Shown one piece after another: positions 46,974 to 59,515 of a stretch of DNA of 64,000 nt (within the stretch, counting starts at the first letter, position 1; every line of letters starts with the position of its first letter). Both the position numbers and the translations under genes were made by a program. Source of the DNA: Gnetum montanum (taxonomy: Eukaryota; Streptophyta; Gnetopsida; Gnetales; Gnetaceae); contig MNCI01035665.1 in assembly GCA_015680685.1 (NCBI GenBank), forward strand, positions 263,705 through 327,704, in the 5' to 3' direction. The notes beneath the pieces were generated by a model. The model saw nothing but the letters and a program-made list of their open reading frames with translations, did not search any database and was not told where the DNA came from.

Positions 46974-48100
46974 GGACATGTCATTATTTATATATGTCAA
47001 TCATCTTCTTGCCAGATCTCACTAAAGGGCTGAGAATGGTAATACTATGATTAGTTGATTTGTTTAATTTGGGACCTCTTGCATCTTATTGATTATGATA
47101 ATAAAAATTTCAAATAATGAGTAATAAACCACTTTCATTTTAATTTTATTTTTTCTGAGGTATAATGAATAAAATTATGTTTGGTTTTTATTAAGGATGT
47201 ACCTTTTTTATTATACATAAATAAAAGAATATGATGTGAGAAACTAAACATGGCAAAGATTCCTTAAAATCTTAATATTATTTAATTACTAAGTACTTCT
47301 TACTTTAGAATTTAAATAATTAATAAATAACTCTAATCATAAAGTCATAAAATATCTATGTTAGTTTAGCATTAAGAGTTTGGCATGGAAATTGCAAGTC
47401 ATGGATTCAATTAGAATAGGCAACACCAAGGTTTCTCAAGGCTTGCTACTTAGGGAAAGGTTTTGTTGCTATACTTTATCAAAGATAGAGTTCTAGGTAC
47501 TAAATCTAAACCGCATAAAATTATTATTCAACTAAAAGCCCTAGTCATAAGTCAAGTAGCAAAACAAAAACTATGGAAAATGGATGCATGAACAGAAAGA
47601 AATACTAGGGAAGTAAAAGATTTTGATAAAAAAAAAGGGTAGTATTAATGGTAAAAGGTTTTGATAAAAAAAAAACGGGTAGTATTAATGGATTGGCATA
47701 ACAATAACTTTGAAAATCCTTTCCATATCATTAACATCATAGTTGCAAACCAAAAACTATGTATAATCAAGCTATGGTGTCATAGCAACAAATGATAGTA
47801 GAATGAGTTATAAAGAAAAACTTAGAAAAAAGGTAAAAATTTGAACTTTGAATCAAAGTAAAATTCTTTATGTTATATGATTTCAAGGCAAGAAACAATT
47901 TCATAATATGTTGAAGCTTTATGGAACTTAATGAAAGAATTAAAAGAAAAAAGAAAAAGAGCTTTAAATTTCTGATTTGCCAAGGTTCTTGAAATTCCAA
48001 AAGAAAATTAATTCAAGTTATTTGTGATATCATAACAAATACAATGCACCTTTCAATTTTGTTTGGTAGAGTTTTGGATACTTTTCTCACACAATTCAAA
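46974..48100. other. AT-rich spacer, no gene seen
   Basis: A partial SINE-like stretch near 47355-47430 (AAGTCATGGATTCAATTAG) resembles the middle of SINE family S1. Two near copies of GGTAGTATTAATGG with adjacent A-runs lie at 47638 and 47678. No coding region was recognised. Confidence 0.35.
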
Positions 48101-50105
48101 GGTGAAACAATACCATATTATTGTGAAATTTAGTGATCCAACTACTAAAGAAAAAGTTTGGCACATGTAGCAATTTGAAAGAAAAAAATTAGGTAAATGA
48201 AGATCTCGTGAAAAGAGAGCTTGCTAAGAAAATGGAAGAATAATGGGGGGAAAATAGGATAAGGAAACTTTTTTATAGGCATAGTATATTACAATAACCA
48301 AAGATAGGGCATTTTCAAAAAATATTTGAGCACTTTGCACTATAGATTTCAAAGTTTAGATAATGGCATTGTCAACAAAATGGCTACACTATATAATACT
48401 AGGTTTTTATAAAGAAGTTTGATATTTTTAGAGTGGTTAAAACTTGGGAAGAAGAGAATTCTAAGATTTTGAATTATTAGGTCTTAGTAGAATAGAAGGA
48501 GCTAGTGCCAAATCTCACATGCAAGAAAATCATCTAGAGGATTATCTTATATTTTCACAATAAAAAAACTTCAAAAGATAATTAAGGTAGAATAGATTTA
48601 AGATTATAAATAATCTATTTGGTTGAAAATTATCACAAAAAATGTTTTATATTCCTTGCTTCTTGTTACTTTCATCCATGAGCTCTAACATGCTATACAA
48701 AACAAAGTTTATCAAAATTTTTTTTTCAATATTTAAGACAAGATATAGATGAATTTAAATTAAAAGGAAAAGTTTATATATATCTGGTCACCTTAATGCA
48801 AGGATTGGTTCTAAGCATAATGATATTCTGGAATGGTAAAAAAATTAAAGATGGCTAGATATGTATGACTATGATTAAATTAAAAATGAATTGAAAAGAA
48901 CATCAAAGGACACTCAAATAAATCAATAATGTGAAACCATATGTTAAAATGGGAACAAGGCCATGATCCTATCATGTTAAATGGGATTCCAAAATTTCCA
49001 TCAAGCTCAAGATTTACTTTTTAAAAAGAAGGAAGATAATTAAATATAGATTTACTACTAATCACCTCTCAAAATGTATTATGAACCATCAATTTTCAAG
49101 TTAGTAATAAATTAATAGTTTCCATATCATTTTCTATAGGTTTCCATTCAAATAAGGTATTCTAATAATATGAAATACCAAAAAATAAGATGACATATTA
49201 TAGTTGAAGATATAGAACTTTTGGATGAAAGCTATAAAATTTATTGAAAATATAAAAATTTGAAGCTTAATTAAAAGATATTTTACTAGAGGTTGCTAAA
49301 AAAACGATTATGCAACATAAGTTTATAAGTAAGATGAAGCAATATGGTGAAGAATGTCTACAAGCAATGTTAGCCTTAAATAAAGTTGATTTTGGTTTAC
49401 TTAGTATCATCCAAAGTTTATATAAGATACAATTTTTGAGTTAAAAGATAGAAAAAACTACACAAGTCTTATTAGTTTTACAATAATCTAGGAGTAAAGC
49501 AAGTTTTTCCCCTTTCACCAACATTGTTTGATATTTTTATTGATGAAATAGGAGAGTGGATTAAACAAGTACCTACAAACTATGCCATTAAAGTAGATAA
49601 GTCATGGATGGAATTTTTAATCTTTGCAAATGATATAGCATTAATTGCAAATTCAAAACATGGTTAAAGCAATATTGTATTAACCAGAAAAATTTTATGA
49701 ATGTACAGAAATGAAGGTAAATGTTAACAAAATAAAGTATTAATTTGTGCAACTAATATAAGAGATTATACTTTCCAACTAGAAAAGAAAAAATTTAAGA
49801 TTATGGAGAAATACAAATGTTTAAGAGAAAAATGCTTTCAAAATTACAAGTAAAAGCATTGTATCTCACAAGTTGCAAATGGTCAGAAGGCTTTATAAAT
49901 AATAAATAAGAAATATAACAATCACAATATTTTGATTTGGATAATTCAAAAATATCTTTTCCAAATGATTATATAAGTTGTAGTGCTTTATGGACATGTA
50001 GTATGGGATCGACATTTAGATTAAAATCATGGAAGAAAATTGAAAAACTTCAAAACAATTCTTTTTGGATGAATTCAAGGTAAAAATTCAAGTCCCATAT
50101 ACAAT
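48100..50105 (+). pseudogene. LINE (forward): decayed endonuclease and reverse transcriptase
   Basis: ISGHLNARIGSKHND (about 48785-48830) corresponds to the endonuclease GDFNARIG block. RTSKDTQIN follows (about 48898). The RT palm is well preserved at about 49480-49660: LGVKQVFPLSPTLFDIFIDE, then SWMEFLIFANDIALIANSKH (the catalytic A/F-x-D-D box is FAND here). The frame is broken many times. The LINE is interrupted at 50105 by a solo LTR and continues at 50942. The left boundary is uncertain. Confidence 0.65.
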
Positions 50106-50936
50106 TGATGATTGGTGGAGTAATCCTACCCCCAACCATACAAATCACAAGCATTAACACACAATTCGATCATATTCCATGAAGTTAGAACTCTATGAAT
50201 GCCTTAGGTAACTAAGCACTAAGATGTTGATTGTTGTCCTTCCAAACACACTTGTGTGGGCTCAAGTTGTATGGTTACGTGTGACCAAGGCATATGATTA
50301 TATATTTTTTTATTAAAATGTTTAAATTATGAAAATATTAACCTACTTAATCTAGGTGCAAAAAGTAAATCTAATCTAGCTTAGCATGGCGTATCCATTC
50401 TTGATTAACTATACAAATCCTAAATATGTACTAACATTGTTAGGTTACCAAGGGATTACCAAGCATTAATATGTTTATACTTGAAATCAATCATACTCAT
50501 GTGAATTGGCTAAGTGCAATCGAAAAAGGTATTTAACTACATACATAAAAAATAAATGAACATTTAAAGTAAATTATAAGAAATGAAATTAAAACACTAG
50601 TCCAAGTGTTACAATGTATGGAACAAAGCTTAATTTTATTGTTGTCGTGCAAGTGTATCCAAGTACATCAAGCACTTCAATAAAATTCTATACAATTCAT
50701 TCAATCTACACTATAGGCACTCAAAGGAAAAAATATTCTAAGTTTCATGAGAGAAAAATGCAAGAGTCTACCTACAAAATGGCCAAAAGGTGTCATAAAT
50801 GTAGTGGCTATGCACAATTATATAGGCATTAATGGAGATTGTGTTAATGCATCAATGTTGATGTATCCCATGATACATCGATGCATATATGTCAACGAGG
50901 TTGTGTCGATGTGGCTGATGGATTTATTGTTCATCG
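50106..50936 (-). repeat. Solo LTR with ACAAT target duplication
   Basis: Reverse-strand LTR of the same superfamily: left end TGATGATTGGTGGAGTAATCC with CCCCCAACCATACAAATCAC, right end GTTCATCG (terminal A to G). It is flanked by ACAAT at 50101-50105 and 50937-50941. The U3 has an inverted repeat GATGTATC..GATACATC (50860-50879). No primer site or polypurine tract flanks it, so it is a solo LTR left by recombination inside the LINE. Confidence 0.8.
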
Positions 50937-50941
50937 ACAAT

Positions 50942-51045
50942 ACTTTTATTGGAAGCTAATTTGATGCCATTGAGGATTGAAGAAATGTATTAGTTCTTTA
51001 ACATTCTATTTGAATAATAAAAATAACAAGATCTCAAGAGCCATT
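50942..51045 (+). mobile_element. LINE continuation after the solo LTR
   Basis: Joining 50105 to 50942 restores a coding stretch including ILLLEANLMPLRIEEM, a typical sequence after the palm/thumb of LINE RTs. This supports the solo LTR insertion. CCATT at 51041-51045 may be another target duplication. Confidence 0.55.
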
Positions 51046-53013
51046 TGTAACACCCACAACCTAGACAGGGTTAAGAAGGTATTATTTAAGGACAAGAACC
51101 AACCAAATCTCAAGGAAATGAAATTTCATGACTAATCAAAAACCATTAATGAGATATCATCTTAAACCATAATGGTGGAAGACAAGACCTCATGCTAACA
51201 TTATCATAATCTTTATGTAATCATCAAACTTGTATTAAGAACATGACTAGAAGGCTTAAAGAATTAGCTATAATAGATCATATAAATATATAGTCACTAT
51301 CCAAACATGAATCATTTAAAAAAATATAATTCCAAAATTAAAGATCTTAAAGCATTAATAATAAAATCATAATAGCCTTATAGTCTCATCCTGTGGTTGT
51401 TCAAATAATAACAACAAAGAGCAATTATTATAATGTCTCAATATAAGGCAATACCATGACATCTAGAGAAGACATAAGTCTCCATGATTAATTCCACTTA
51501 TGCTACACCACTAGATCCAACTACACCAACACTACCTGAAAAGGGAAATACATCAATCCAACTCGATTAAGTAAGGATAAGTCATAAAGGATCCCTAATC
51601 AACCAAAGATAGGCACCATGTAGCTAGATCATATCATACAAGGATATCGTCTTGCAAAACATGTTATTATCTATATCCAAGTGATACAGTCATCACAACA
51701 CATATAATCATGCATCCTTAGCTTAAGCTAATACTATAACATCCACATGTTCCACCACCAACAAGCCCAACATACACTAATAACAATAGAGAAATACATA
51801 AGTCACATAATCTATTATCATTGATAAGCTTCTCAAGTCATGCCATTAGGTCTATTAAAAGTTATCTCACCTTCCTTACCAGTCTAGGTAGTCATATCCA
51901 TTACATAGTGCCATTGGAACTATTAAGATCATTCCATTGTTAGTCTAGATGTTCATAGTCAATTCATTAGGCCCTAAGGACTATTTAGTTCATACCCTCA
52001 CTAGTCTAGGACACACCATGCTAGTAGGATTATTGGGCTTAAGATTGCATTGGTCTAGGTATTGATTTCAAATCATCATCATATATCATAACACATTAAA
52101 CAAGTCAACAAACATATAAGCATTAGATATACATATACATTAAGCATAAAGATAAACACAAAATTGGTGATGGTGACCTAATAAGATATCTTGGGCATCA
52201 AATCCATACAATAAGCTCATAACAAGATATCCAAGGTTCCATAGCACTTCTAAGGTGGATATAGAATATACCAAACATATCCAAAGTAAGACAAGATTAG
52301 GATGAAATACAAAGGAAATTTAAGTTCTAAGCTTCCATTTGAGACATTTAGAGGGGATGAGAGTCCTGGTTTAGAATATCTAGACTTGAAAGTGAGATGT
52401 CTGAGCTAAAATAAGATCAACCATTGGTGAGATGTATGGAGCATGCTTGTGAGATGCTTGGAAGAGTCAAGGCATCTTGAGTAAAGACATTTGAGGTTTT
52501 TAAGATGTCTTTGTTGTTAGCAGTTAATTTTGGATAAGACATCTTGGAAACATTTGGGATGTTCGGTTAGGCATAAGGAGATCTCAAGAGGCTTGTCTAG
52601 GCATGTAAAAAGGAAAATTAATTATGCCAAAGATATGAAATTTAATCCTAGTTAATTAAGACTCGGTAATTCCCATAAATATTCATTTAATCACATATAG
52701 AAATCCAAGATAGTTTCTAACTATCAAAATCATCTTTAGCCACAAAAGGTAAAGACCAAGCAAATCTTAACTAATAATTTTACAAGAAAGATTTCAAGAA
52801 TAACATTTGATCCAATTCATAAAAATCCATAATCATAAATGCATAATCCATTACTCCCAACCAATTTGAAGGTAGAAAAGTTCATGACAAATTCTTACCA
52901 GAAAAAATATATCCAAGAAACCTTGGTTGAAGTGCTCATGTGACTTGCACCATAAGGATCCTAGCAAAAATAGCAACATCGAGGAAGATGCACCTAGATT
53001 AAAGGAACATTCA
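51046..53013 (+). repeat. Candidate 2-kb solo LTR (TGTAACACCC...TTCA)
   Basis: It begins TGTAACACCCACAACC, a start common in plant LTRs, and would end AACATTCA at 53013 with CCATT on both sides (51041-51045 and 53014-53018). No open frame exists inside. It includes loosely repeated TAGTCTAGGTAG/AGTCTAGAT segments (51880-52060) and a cluster of GACATCT/AGATGTC motifs (52360-52600). No second LTR copy in the window confirms the ends. Confidence 0.45.
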
Positions 53014-53018
53014 CCATT

Positions 53019-53727
53019 CTAGATGTGCAACTAATAAAAGATCCTACCTCGATTTCAAAATGCTCCCAAGATAGAAGGATAATAAAAAATCTCATTTCAT
53101 GAAAACTTCTAAAAATTCTAGACTTTTGTTCTTTCAATCTACAACTAATACTTCTATTAATAAAATGTATTTTGAATGAATTTTTTCTTTCTCCAATGAA
53201 TCTGATTTTTTTTAGTAAATCTAATGTTTCTCTAACAAACCTAATTTTTTTAGTGAATCTAATTTTTTTTTCTCTTCAATTTTCTTCAACAAATTTAATT
53301 TTTCTAGAATTCCCCTATAGAGCAGTCTATATACTTCGAATTCTTCAACTAATGTTGGATTTTTTAATTCTTTTCTTAATGTATAAATTTCTATTAATTC
53401 TGAAAATGCAAATTTACAAGGGAGTAATAAAAAAGTTATGACACCTTTTTTTAGTGCATTTGATGCAACTAAGACACTTGATTTTGTTCTTCTTCATTAT
53501 GTATATGATTCATTGGTTATTAATCTTTCATCATAGTATGTATTCATTTAAATCTTGGATTAATTGATTCATAATCAAAGTTTCATTTTGTAGTTAAATG
53601 ATGTGATAAAAGAACATGACATGCAAGTCTTTCATCTTAGGTATTATTTTGGTTTTTTCCATTTTATTAAGTTAGGTAATTCTTCAATGATGCATCATGA
53701 CCTAGATATAGGGCCTTTTATGAAGAT
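53019..53727. other. Unassigned AT-rich sequence
   Basis: No recognised domain. 53190-53300 is a T-rich stretch with repeated AATCTAATTTTTTT-like units. It may be the tail of the forward LINE. Confidence 0.3.
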
Positions 53728-54846
53728 TGAGAACTTAGAAGGGGGGTTGAATAAGTTTCCAAAATTTAAAATTGATTAGCTAAAAAAAACCACACTCAAT
53801 TTTTATGTGGTTTTGGAACTTGGGTACATCCACACTCAGTGGGTAGAATCCTTGCACATCTCTAGAATTTGTTTTTCAAAAATGTGGTTTGAAGGATACC
53901 ACACCCTATATAAGCTCTGAGCTTCGCACTAGAGTGTTTCATCAAAGTGAAGCCACTCAATCCCACAAGGTTCCAACAATATTAGAATGTGGTTTCAAGG
54001 ATCCCACAACCTTCACAAAATTGAGTTCCACTTCAGAGTGTTTTGACGTTGCACAAACATTCAATCTTGAAGGATCTCGATAAGCTCAATGATGATGCCT
54101 TCTTGAAAGAAGCACATCAACTCCATAGGGCAACAAAAAGAGAGAAAAAGATAGAAGGAAAGAATGTAACTACAATTACAAGTCCTTGTTGTTGAAGCTT
54201 AATTCATCATACAATCATACAATAAAGAAAATAATGTAATAATAAAGGAAAAGAGAATAATAACATAGATATGATAATGATTACTTTGATGTTGATAGCA
54301 TTTGCACAATTCTCAAGAAGTTGATGTCTTCTTATAGCTTTAGAGTTTCTGAAAACTCCTTGAAATTTGTGCAATAGCTATTGTAGATGTCTCCATCAAA
54401 GTTGGGATGTCTACTTGAGATCTACCTCAATTCTGAAGAGACATCTCCTTGGAGAATGGAACATCTCTTAGAAGACATCTACTCTAAAAAGGGGACATCT
54501 CTTGTTTCTTGAAGACATGTTCCTATAAATTCATTCTTTGTAGTTGAGACATCTTCTATTTCTTGGAGATGTCTTCTCAACTATTGAGCTCTCATTCTTC
54601 AGGTTTTCTTCGTTGATTTGGCTTCTTCTCAATCCTTGGAGCATCTTCATTTAGTTTGTAGTATTTTTTCTCATTCATATGTGTCCAAGCTTTCATCTTG
54701 CCTGTGAAGTCTCCTTTTTATTGTAGATTTCATTTCCTTGAGTCCTTATTCATGATGTGGAGTTCTTGTTCATGATTTGTAAACACATCATCCACAACAT
54801 TCTTTGTTCTTCATTTTTCTTAAGGTTTTGGCATACCAAAACGTCA
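53728..54846 (-). repeat. 3' LTR of the copia-like element
   Basis: Read backward it starts TGACGTTTTGGTATGCC and ends ..CTAAGTTCTCA. It contains a dense cluster of GACATCT and AGATGTC motifs (about 54385-54580). It aligns with 58363-59515 throughout, with scattered substitutions and small indels. Confidence 0.75.
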
Positions 54847-56581
54847 ATAGTCTCCTCCTTTTTGGTGATGTCCAAAACTTAAGAAAATGGGTTAGTAAGT
54901 CTAGAAATCAATTAAGCTAAATATGATATATCCTTACAATAGTTATTTAACTCATAATTCATTAGGACATATAATCGCAAAATTGCTCATGACCTATTTA
55001 CATATATATCCACTAGATCCCAATGGTGCAATATATTCCATAAATCATAATCATATTGTAAGTCATTAAGTCATTTCGCATCATCACATTGCAATCAAAA
55101 ATGATATTCATAATAATAGCATAGTTCACATGATCAAATAGAAAATTCTCCTTCTTTTTGGACATCATAAAAAAGGAGTGGATCCTAGAAACAAGATAGA
55201 TCAAAAGAGTGTACAATCTTCATTCAAGTAAGACATTGTAAGAGTTTACAAATATTCTTCCAATAGCACAAAATGTCATATGAACAAGCACATACATACT
55301 TTGACTCATAAGAAATTTTAGATTACTCTCTAGATCAGGAGATAAGGAAATTTCTAGGATGTCCATATGGATCACATGTATCTTGAGGAAGTTTAAGGTA
55401 TATTATCCATTCATTTTTTGAGCTTCATAAGATACTTCTTACTTTAGTTCATATTAGTAATAAGGGGTCTAAGTACTCTAAGAAGGTACATTCATAGTGT
55501 GTACTACTATTATAGAGATACAAACATTTACAAAATTAGTTAGTTAGAGTACATTTTGTAGCATTTTTTCGTAGAACTTACAAACCAAATTCCATTTAAG
55601 AGCGATCCCTTATTAGTGAGCCACAACTACTCCAAACATAACTAAGACAAGCCTTTTAAATAATGTCCAAGAGAATTTAAAACCAAAGGCTGGAGTCTAA
55701 ATTTTGAGCATTTAGACTCATGTAACTTTTCTGAATAAGCCATTAATAACAAATAAACCAATGTCACATGATTTGATAATCACTCAATAATTTACTCTTT
55801 CTAAGGCATCAACAAAGGCTAGTAATTTCATGGCAACAGAGTAAATACATATATATCTAGCTTTCAAGGATTAGATTAATGCTGACATGAGGGATCAAAA
55901 CAACACCATTTATCATGCTAAATATTTTAGAAATAGATGTTTGTAAAGTAATTGATGATCACTCTAAGAAAGTAAAAATTTTAAAAAATTGAACCAAAAA
56001 TATTTTTCTCTAGTAGTAGATGAATATACCTTTCATATGTCTTCAAACAATTTTCACACACTATCACATATGGATGCTTCATAATAATTCATGAGGTCCA
56101 AAATTCCCTTCCATATGTGCTCATTTTGACCTAAAGTTGATTTCTTTATTACTTAGCTTTTCTTTTAAAAAAATTATGTAATTCAACGACTTATAAAAAA
56201 AATCTTGGATAAAAAATTAGTAAGCACATATCAGAACAAGTATTTCTTTCTTCTTGATCAACCAAGTAAACATTTCCTATAGAACTTAGTCCAATATTAT
56301 TAAATTAGTGACATCTTATGATAACTATGGATGCAATGTCATTCTTGATTCTCAGATTCTATTTTCCTACAAGAATAGGCCTATTTAATGACATGTATGC
56401 AACAAAAAAGTTTAAGCATGGGAGATAGCCATACTATTTAGGTCTTCTTTCCTATAGATAGAGATATATGATTCACAAAGATAATTTATAACTATTCAAG
56501 GATAGACCAAAGTTTTAAATAGCAAGTGAGGAAATAGAAACTTACCATGACTTACCTTACTTACATTTGAGATGAAAAAGA

Positions 56582-56968
56582 CTAATGAAGTTTGAGATGA
56601 GGTCCTCTATCATGGATTACCTCCTTGCCCTTTAATTTTCTTTCATTAGTTCTTTTGTATGATGACCCTACTTGTTCATGTTCTTTATGATAAGAGTTTT
56701 TATGATTTGTTGTATCATCCATTGTTTTGAGGATTTTTCCAACGTTTAGCTCTTTTTCATTCCAAGTTACTACTACCTGCAAAATACCCTTACTAGGAAC
56801 CTTTTGGCAAGACCAAGGATCAATTCTATTTTGATCAACTTGAGGATAACCAAAATCTAGTCTAATTCCACAATTTTCACAAACAAATGAAGTGTTCTCA
56901 AGTATAGAGTTATCAAACCTAATTACATTTGAGCTGGAGCTTGTATCATCTTGTGGATCTTCTTTCAA
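56582..56968 (-). pseudogene. Downstream ORF fragment of the copia-like element
   Basis: A 128-codon open frame (MKEDPQDDTSSSSNVIRFDN) with a CX2C pair (FVCENCGIRLDFGY), located after gag on the same strand. I do not recognise it. It is charged and Lys-rich at the C-terminus and could be the distal gag region or unrelated captured sequence. Confidence 0.35.
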
Positions 56969-57399
56969 GTATTCACTCCTAGGCTAATTCTCATGGACCT
57001 CTCATTCTTGAAAATATCTACATTTTCCTTTATCTAAAGGGGTTAGCAGTTGAATCCTAGCCTTTATGTCTACGATTTCTTCTTTTAGTTTGAAAGATAA
57101 GGTATGAATTTCAGAAAATTTTCTATTCATATTTTTCTTTACCTACTTAAGTAGATAATGTAGGATAAGAATTTATTCTTGTAATTCATTATACCTTTTG
57201 TCATACTTAATTCTTGGTTCATAAAAAATTTGTAGTCAATTTTCATTTGTAAGTGCCATGCAAATAAGCTAAGAATCTTTTGTGGAGTTATCCACTTCTT
57301 CTTCACTTTGCTAACCACCATCCCAATTGGTATAGAAGTTGGTCATTTTCATATCCACATCAATCCTCTCTTTTCATTGAAACCTACAATTGCTAGGAC

Positions 57400-58290
57400 A
57401 TTCTAAACCCACATGGCCTCTTCCTCCACATATCCAACATTCTATTGAAAAATCATCAAAATTAGAATTTGATAAATTTTTACCTTTCTCCTTACCTTTA
57501 AATTTAGGTTAATTAGCGTTTGATTGATTGAGACTTCTTCCTTTTCTTGCAAGAAGTCATTAGACTCTTCTTGAAAGAAGAGCTATTTCCTCTTCACTAT
57601 TCACATCTTGCTCAGCCAATTCCTTTTCTGTGGATGTTGATTTTAAGGTAATGGACTGCTCTTTTATTGCCCCTTCACTTATGAGGTTCATTTCATAAGA
57701 AATAACAACACTTTGAAGCTCTTCAAATTTTACAACTAAAAAGTCTCTAATCTCTTTCATAGCTGTCACTTTAGGTCTAAATTCTGGTTGTAGTGTTCTA
57801 ATCATTTTTATTATTACATCGCTTTCAAGCAAGTCCTAACCTGTACCCCTAATCTCCACAACTAAATCGTTTGTCCTAGAGAAATAATTTTTTATCTTTT
57901 CACCTTCTCTCATTCTAAGTTTATCATACTTGCTTTGTAAAATTAAAAGTTTAGATTTCCTAACTATCGATGTTTTTTCATAGGTAGCTTCTAAAGTTTC
58001 CCAGATTTTTTTAACAGTTTTACATCCAGCTACTCTATTACATTCTATTTATTTAATAAAAAATATAAAAAATATTTTTGCTTTAGAATCATACATAAAC
58101 TTATCTCTTTATTTTTGTGTCCACTTGCTCCAAGGCTTGATTTCCTTTCTTGCATTATCAACAAGCGATGTGTAGCCTTCAAGGATGGATTCCCGTACTT
58201 CAAACTCCATTGACTTGGAGAAGCCTTGCATCCTTGCCTTCCAATAGGAAAAATCAAACCCATCAAACATTGATAGCTTTGTTTAGGATG
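57400..58290 (-). pseudogene. Copia-type gag (decayed)
   Basis: The reverse-strand reading gives the copia gag layout in shifted frames: FSYWKARMQGFSKSMEFEVW (about 58255-58195), WETLEATYEKTSIVRKSKLL (about 58000-57945), KYDKLRMREGEKIKNYF (about 57935-57885), LLESDVIIKMIRTLQPEFRP (57835-57775). The order ends in a CCHC zinc knuckle CWICGGRGHVGLEC (about 57440-57398). The open stretch 57832-57560 is the capsid C-terminal part. The product would package element RNA. No pol follows. Confidence 0.75.
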
Positions 58291-58362
58291 TCCCTTTCAT
58301 ATTTCACTCTTGAATGTTGACGTTGAAAGAAAGAGTACTAGGCTTTGCTATCACTTGAGGAT

Positions 58363-59515
58363 CAAGAACTTAGAAGGGAGGTTGAATAAGTTCCCCATAG
58401 TTAAAATTGATCAACCATAAAAAACACACTCAATTTTTATGTAGTTCCCCAAATTGGGTACTTCCACACTTAGAGGGTAGAATCCTTGCACATATTTGGA
58501 CTTTATTTCTTAAAAATGTAGTTTGAAGGATACCACACCTTGTATGAGCTCTGAGCTCCATACTAGAGTGTTTCATTATAGTGAAACCACTCAACCCCAC
58601 AAGGTCCCAACAAGCTCAAAATGTGATTTTAAGGATCCCACAACCTTTACAAAATTAAGTTCTACTTTCGAGTATTTTGATGCTACACAAACACTCAATC
58701 CCGTAGGATCCTGACAAGCTCAATGATGATGCCTTACTCATAAGAAGCACATCAATTCCATAGGGTAACAAAAAGAGAGAAAAAGATACAAGGAAAGCAT
58801 GTAACTACAATTACAAGTCCTTGTCATCGAAGCTCAATTCAACATACAATCATACAATTAAGAAAATAATGTAATAATGAAGGATAAGAATACAAGAGTA
58901 TAAATATGACAGTGATTAATTTGATGTTGACAGAACTTGCACAATTTTGAAGAATTTGATGTCTTTTTATAGTTTTGGAGTTTCTAAAACCTCCTCAAAC
59001 TATGTGTAATGACTACCCAATGGCTAGTGTAGACATCTCTTTCGAATTTGGGATGTCTACCTAAGATCTACCTCAATTTTGAAGAGATGTCTCCTTGGAG
59101 AATGGGACATCTCTTAGGATATGTTTCTTGGGAGACATCTACTTTGGAAAGGGGATGTCTACTATTTCTTGAATATGTCTTCCTGTGAATTCATTCTTCT
59201 TAGCTGAGACATCTTCTATTTCTTGGAGATGTCTCATCAACTATTGAGCTCTAGTTCTTGAGACTTTTTCTCATTGATTTGGCTTCTTCCTAATCTTTGG
59301 AGCATCTTCATTTAATTTGTAGTCTTTGTTCTCATCCATATGTGTCCAGGCTCTCATCTTTCTTATGAAGCCTCTAATTTGATAACTTATTACAGATTTC
59401 ATTTCCATGAGTACTTATTCATGATGTGGAGTTCTTGTTCATGACCTGTAAACACATCATCCATAACATTCTTTTTTCTGTAATTTTCTTAGGGTTTTGG
59501 CATACCAAAAGATCA
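58363..59515 (-). repeat. 5' LTR of the copia-like element
   Basis: Starts (reverse) TTGATCTTTTGGTATGCC and ends ..CTAAGTTCTTGA before the primer site. Contains the same GACATCT/AGATGTC cluster at 59030-59250. Confidence 0.75.

Larger units (their letters stand above)
53728..59515 (-). mobile_element. Non-autonomous copia-like LTR element (gag only), reverse strand
   Basis: Direct repeats of about 1.1 kb at 53728-54846 and 58363-59515 are LTRs. On the reverse strand the 5' LTR is at the right. It is followed by a degenerate tRNA-Met-type primer site (TGATAGCAAAGCCTAGTAC; consensus TGGTATCAGAGC), gag, then about 1.7 kb of non-coding sequence, then a polypurine tract AAAAAGGAGGAGA (about 54850-54867) before the 3' LTR. 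No protease, integrase or RT motif was seen. A clear target duplication was not found. Confidence 0.72.
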
